A stretch of DNA of 36,167 bases from Candidatus Nanopelagicales bacterium (lineage in GTDB: Bacteria > Actinomycetota > Actinomycetes > S36-B12 > CAIYMF01), in contig JALOLH010000050.1 in NCBI GenBank assembly GCA_025456065.1, positions 1 through 36,167 on the forward strand, in the 5' to 3' direction. This document shows, in pieces, positions 33,117-36,167 of this stretch (positions are counted from its first letter, which is position 1; every line of letters begins with the position of its first letter). The notes beneath the pieces were generated by a model. That model ran no database searches. It saw nothing but the letters and a program-made list of their open reading frames with translations, and had not been told where the DNA came from. The position numbers and the translations under genes are program-made.

Positions 33117-33418
33117 CTCGTGCGCTCCTCGGCGGATCGGACAGATCGGGGCGAGTGTAGGTGGGCAGCGTCCGCTCGCCGTGCCGGGCCACGCGAGGGC
33201 CGGCGCTGGCCGTGCCGGGCCGGACGGACCGGTCGTCCCCGGCGCGCCCCCGTGGCCCGCCGACCGGTGCAGGATTGGGTGGGCCGGACGGGGGCCGGAT
33301 ACCCTTGGGGCCGCATCCAGCCCGCCCCGCGGGCGGCCGACCGGCCCGCTGGGCCGCGTCCTCGCCGGGTGCCCCGCCGTCCGGGCCCGAGGTCCGACCA
33401 CCGCAGGAGGAGCGCGCC
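33117..33418. other. Divergent promoter region (cyclophilin / MBL-hisS-aspS)
   Basis: 302 bp without a gene. On the minus strand TACACT (33154-33159) is a -10 box for the cyclophilin gene. On the plus strand TTGGGT (33275-33280), a 19-bp spacer and TACCCT (33300-33305) form a candidate promoter, giving a leader of about 106 nt before the MBL gene. That leader contains no recognised T-box or riboswitch. Confidence 0.5.
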
Positions 33419-34114
33419 ATGCTCATCGCCGGGTTCCCGGCCGGCCCGTTCGGCACCAATTGCTGGGTGCTGGCCCCCGCTCCGCGCTCCGAGTGCGTGA
33501 TCGTGGACCCGGGCATGGAGAGCCGCCGCGGCATCGAGGCGATCGTCGCCGAGCACCACCTGCGCCCGATCGCGGTCATGGTGACCCACGGCCACCTGGA
33601 CCACATGTGGTCCGTGCTGCCGGTGTGCGACGGGTACGAGATCCCGGCCTGGATCCATCCGGCCGACCGTGGCCTGCTGGCCGATCCGTGGGCCGGGGTC
33701 TCCGGGGAGACCCGGATGATGTTCGCCAGCGTCGTCGGCGCCGCCGACTTCGCCGAGCCCTCGGAGGTCCGCGAACTGGTCGACGGCAGCACCGTGGAGC
33801 TCGCCGGGCTGCGCTTCGTCGCCGACCACGCCCCCGGCCACACGCCGGGCTCCACGGCCTTCCGGCTCATGGAGACCGGCGGCGAGCCCGTCATGTGCTC
33901 CGGCGACCTGCTCTTCGCCGGCGCGATCGGGCGCACGGACCTGCCCGGGGGCGACCCCGCGGCGATGGACGCCTCGCTGGCCCGGGTCGTGCTCGGCCAG
34001 CCCGACGAGATGCTCGTGCTGCCCGGGCACGGCGAGACCACCACGATCGGCACCGAGCGGCGGGTCAACCCGTTCCTGCAGGGGCTGGTGCCGCCCGCGG
34101 GGTCGGGCGGATGA
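33419..34114 (+). CDS. MBL-fold metallo-hydrolase (glyoxalase II-like)
   Basis: A 231-residue metallo-beta-lactamase-fold hydrolase with the binuclear metal site: THGHLDH, the next histidine in DHAPGHTPGS, the bridging Asp in MCSGDLLF and the final His in LPGHGETT. The pattern is that of glyoxalase II-like enzymes (hydroxyacylglutathione hydrolase family); in an organism expected to use mycothiol the thiol substrate is unclear. AGGAGG precedes the ATG at 33419. The stop overlaps the hisS start by 4 nt (ATGA), a conserved pairing in actinobacteria. Confidence 0.92.
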   Translation: MLIAGFPAGPFGTNCWVLAPAPRSECVIVDPGMESRRGIEAIVAEHHLRPIAVMVTHGHLDHMWSVLPVCDGYEIPAWIHPADRGLLADPWAGVSGETRMMFASVVGAADFAEPSEVRELVDGSTVELAGLRFVADHAPGHTPGSTAFRLMETGGEPVMCSGDLLFAGAIGRTDLPGGDPAAMDASLARVVLGQPDEMLVLPGHGETTTIGTERRVNPFLQGLVPPAGSGG

Positions 34115-35469
34115 GCCGACCCGGCCCGCTCTCCGGGTTCCCCGAGTTCCTCCCCGCCGACCGCATCGTCGAGCAGCACGTGCTCGACACCGTGCGGCGG
34201 GTCTTCGAGCTGCACGGGTTCGCCTCGGTCGAGACGCGGGCCGTCGAGCCGCTCGAGCAGATGCTCCGCAAGGGTGAGATCGACAAGGAGGTCTACGTCC
34301 TGCGCCGGCTGCATGCGCCGGCCGACGAGCCGGACGCGGGCCTGGGGCTGCACTTCGACCTCACCGTGCCGTTCGCGCGCTACGTCGTGCAGCACGCCGG
34401 CCAGCTGGAGTTCCCCTTCCGGCGCTACCAGGTGCAGAAGGTGTGGCGCGGCGAGCGCCCCCAGGAGGGGCGCTACCGCGAGTTCACCCAGGCCGACATC
34501 GACGTGGTGGGCCGCGACACCCTCGCCTTCCACCACGAGGTCGAGGTCGCCCTGGTGATGGCCGAGGCCTTCCGGGCCCTGCCGATGCCCCCGGCGGTGA
34601 TCCTGGTGAACAACCGCAAGCTGGCCGAGGGCTTCTACCGCGGGCTCGGGGCCGCGGATCCCGCTGCGGTCCTGCGCACCGCGGACAAGCTCGACAAGGT
34701 CGGACCGGCGCGCCTGGCCGAGCTGCTGGTGGCCGAGGTCGGCCTCACCCCGGAGGCTGCCGACCAGTGCCTGGCCCTGGCCGACATCCGCAGCGCGGAC
34801 ACGGGCTTCGTCGACGCCGTGCGAGCGCTCGGCGTCACGCACCCGCTGCTGGACGAGGGCCTGGCCGAGCTGGCCGCCGTCGTCTCCGCCGCCTCGGATC
34901 GGATGCCGGGCGCCGTCGTCGCCGACCTGCGGATCGCCCGCGGCCTGGACTACTACACCGGCACCGTCTACGAGACCCGGCTCGTCGGCCACGAGGACGT
35001 CGGCTCGATCTGCTCCGGCGGGCGCTACGACGCGCTGGCCAGCGACGGTCGCACCACCTATCCCGGGGTGGGCATCTCGCTGGGCGTCTCCCGGCTGCTC
35101 GGCGTCCTCGTCGGCCGCGGCCTGGTCCGCGCCACCCGCCAGGTGCCCACCTGCGTGCTCGTCGCGGTCACCGACGAGGCGAGCCGGGGGCGCTCCGAGC
35201 AGGTCGCCGGTGCCCTGCGGGAGCGCGGCATCCCCACCGAGGTCGCCCCGAGCGCGGCGAAGTTCGGCAGGCAGATCCGGCACGCCGACCGCCGCGGCAT
35301 CCCGTTCGTCTGGTTCCCCGGCGAGGGCGGGGCCGCCGGTTCGGTCAAGGACATCCGCTCCGGCGACCAGGCCCCGGCCGACCCGACGACCTGGGCGCCC
35401 CCGGCCGAGGACCTGCATCCGCGCGCCGTGCGGCTGGACCCCACCACTGCCGAGGAGGGCACCCGATGA
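34111..35469 (+). CDS. hisS: Histidyl-tRNA synthetase
   Basis: A 452-residue class II aminoacyl-tRNA synthetase that charges tRNA-His. It shows motif 1 ([20 protein letters not shown]), motif 2 ([20 protein letters not shown]), the HisRS signature [21 protein letters not shown] and motif 3 ([11 protein letters not shown]). The C-terminal anticodon-binding domain starts near residue 350 ([20 protein letters not shown]). Its ATG lies inside the end of the MBL gene (4-nt overlap), and its stop overlaps aspS by 4 nt. Confidence 0.97.
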   Translation: MSRPGPLSGFPEFLPADRIVEQHVLDTVRRVFELHGFASVETRAVEPLEQMLRKGEIDKEVYVLRRLHAPADEPDAGLGLHFDLTVPFARYVVQHAGQLEFPFRRYQVQKVWRGERPQEGRYREFTQADIDVVGRDTLAFHHEVEVALVMAEAFRALPMPPAVILVNNRKLAEGFYRGLGAADPAAVLRTADKLDKVGPARLAELLVAEVGLTPEAADQCLALADIRSADTGFVDAVRALGVTHPLLDEGLAELAAVVSAASDRMPGAVVADLRIARGLDYYTGTVYETRLVGHEDVGSICSGGRYDALASDGRTTYPGVGISLGVSRLLGVLVGRGLVRATRQVPTCVLVAVTDEASRGRSEQVAGALRERGIPTEVAPSAAKFGRQIRHADRRGIPFVWFPGEGGAAGSVKDIRSGDQAPADPTTWAPPAEDLHPRAVRLDPTTAEEGTR

Positions 35470-36167
35470 TCCGCAGCCACGAGGCTGGCACCCTGCGCGC
35501 CGAGCACGTCGGGCAGATCGTGACGCTGGCCGGCTGGATCGGCCGGCGCCGCGACCACGGCGGGGTGGCGTTCCTGGACCTGCGCGACGGCTCCGGCGTG
35601 GTCCAGGTCGTCGTGCACGACCCGGCCGTGGCGCACCCGCTGCGCAACGAGTACTGCGTGCGGGTCGTCGGTGAGGTCGTGCGCCGGCCGGAGGGCAACG
35701 AGAACCCGGAGCTGGCCACCGGCGAGGTCGAGGTGACGGTCGCCGAGCTCGAGGTGCTCTCCGAGTCCGCGCCCCTGCCGTTCCCGATCGACGAGCACGT
35801 CGAGGTGGGCGAGGAGGTGCGGCTGCGCTACCGCTACCTGGACCTGCGCCGTCCCGAGCCCGCGCGCATCCTGCGGCTGCGCTCGAGGGTCAGCCAGATC
35901 GCCCGCGAGGTGCTGTTCGCCCGGGACTTCCTGGAGATCGAGACCCCCACGCTGACGCGCTCCACTCCGGAGGGGGCCCGCGACTTCCTCGTGCCCGTCC
36001 GGCTGCAGCCGGGCAGCTGGTACGCGCTGCCGCAGAGCCCGCAGCTGTTCAAGCAGCTGCTCATGGTCGCCGGGATGGAGCGCTACTTCCAGATCGCGCG
36101 CTGCTACCGCGACGAGGACTTCCGCAAGGACCGCCAGCCGGAGTTCACCCAGCTCGACATCGAGATG
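35466..36167 (+). CDS. aspS: Aspartyl-tRNA synthetase, probably non-discriminating (partial, runs off the window)
   Basis: The first 234 codons of a bacterial-type class II AspRS; the window ends inside the gene. The N-terminal OB-fold anticodon domain is complete ([20 protein letters not shown]). The catalytic domain begins after [20 protein letters not shown] and includes motif 1 ([20 protein letters not shown]), the [15 protein letters not shown] segment and motif 2 ([20 protein letters not shown]). Position 31 in the anticodon domain is histidine (RRDHGG); bacterial enzymes with His here tend to be non-discriminating and also make Asp-tRNA-Asn for amidation by GatCAB, while the E. coli-type enzyme has Leu. 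The ATG overlaps hisS by 4 nt. Confidence 0.96.
   Translation, partial: MIRSHEAGTLRAEHVGQIVTLAGWIGRRRDHGGVAFLDLRDGSGVVQVVVHDPAVAHPLRNEYCVRVVGEVVRRPEGNENPELATGEVEVTVAELEVLSESAPLPFPIDEHVEVGEEVRLRYRYLDLRRPEPARILRLRSRVSQIAREVLFARDFLEIETPTLTRSTPEGARDFLVPVRLQPGSWYALPQSPQLFKQLLMVAGMERYFQIARCYRDEDFRKDRQPEFTQLDIEM

Noticed and set aside
33306-33418. T-box or riboswitch in the leader of the MBL-hisS operon
   Set aside because: The leader of about 106 nt lacks a recognisable T-box sequence, specifier stem or antiterminator pair.
1-36167. tRNA or rRNA genes
   Set aside because: No cloverleaf with conserved T-loop and D-loop bases or rRNA signature was recognised on either strand.

Overview
The window is very GC-rich chromosomal DNA from an actinobacterium (Actinomycetia). 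The evidence is the phosphatidylinositol-mannoside operon (pgsA, patA, pimA), the pdxS-pdxT-yebC ... ruvCAB-yajC-secD-secF-relA-DUF349-ppi-MBL-hisS-aspS order seen with variations in Streptomyces and Mycobacterium, a CGAAC-N4-GTTCG LexA box, TANNNT -10 boxes, GTG starts and Lys/Ala-rich tails. I cannot place it below class level.

Layout. 1-1530: an accessory left end with a DUF559-type endonuclease-like gene bracketed by a family of 19-bp repeats in both orientations, plus G-rich minisatellite DNA. 1531-3684: EF-G2 on the minus strand, with a 14-bp-stem terminator. 3789-7257: a tightly coupled operon for PI synthesis, PIM acylation and PI mannosylation, followed by a small membrane-anchored protein. 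7325-8167: a PH-like/SHOCT protein (minus). 8548-9972: a class III aminotransferase. 9973-10304: a second inverted-repeat cluster. 10305-11363: a DUF3048 lipoprotein. 11456-13733: PLP synthase (pdxS, pdxT) and yebC. 13806-22480: accessory genes set between yebC and ruvC. These are a wax-ester-synthase-like acyltransferase fused to a histone-H1-like tail, a four-module sulfur-transfer flavoprotein (CoA-disulfide reductase, rhodanese, TusA, DsrE), a PadR regulator with a clear operator, a NifX-like protein, a universal stress protein, a 64-residue unknown and a DUF255 thioredoxin-fold protein. 22625-24979: LexA-controlled ruvCAB. 25118-28387: yajC-secD-secF. 28484-30745: relA. 30813-32057: DUF349 protein (minus). 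32262-33116: cyclophilin (minus). 33419-36167: MBL hydrolase, hisS and the start of aspS, each overlapping the next by 4 nt.

How the genes work together. pgsA, patA, pimA and the following small gene overlap or nearly touch, so one transcript should supply the early PIM pathway. pdxS/pdxT make PLP, and a PLP-dependent aminotransferase lies nearby. RuvC-RuvA-RuvB process Holliday junctions and sit directly downstream of an SOS box. YajC-SecD-SecF assist Sec export. The PadR operator overlaps the padR promoter in the space divergent from the sulfur flavoprotein, so PadR probably controls itself and perhaps both directions.

The two most notable points. First, the DUF559 gene lies inside inverted copies of a repeat, one pair matching 25 of 26 bases; the layout resembles REP/BIME elements with an associated nuclease-type gene. 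Second, two genes (the sulfur flavoprotein and the DUF255 gene) are broken by small deletions that remove highly conserved motifs, and both junctions carry a GGACG/CGTCC palindrome. That suggests palindrome-linked deletion, in the cell or in the assembly.
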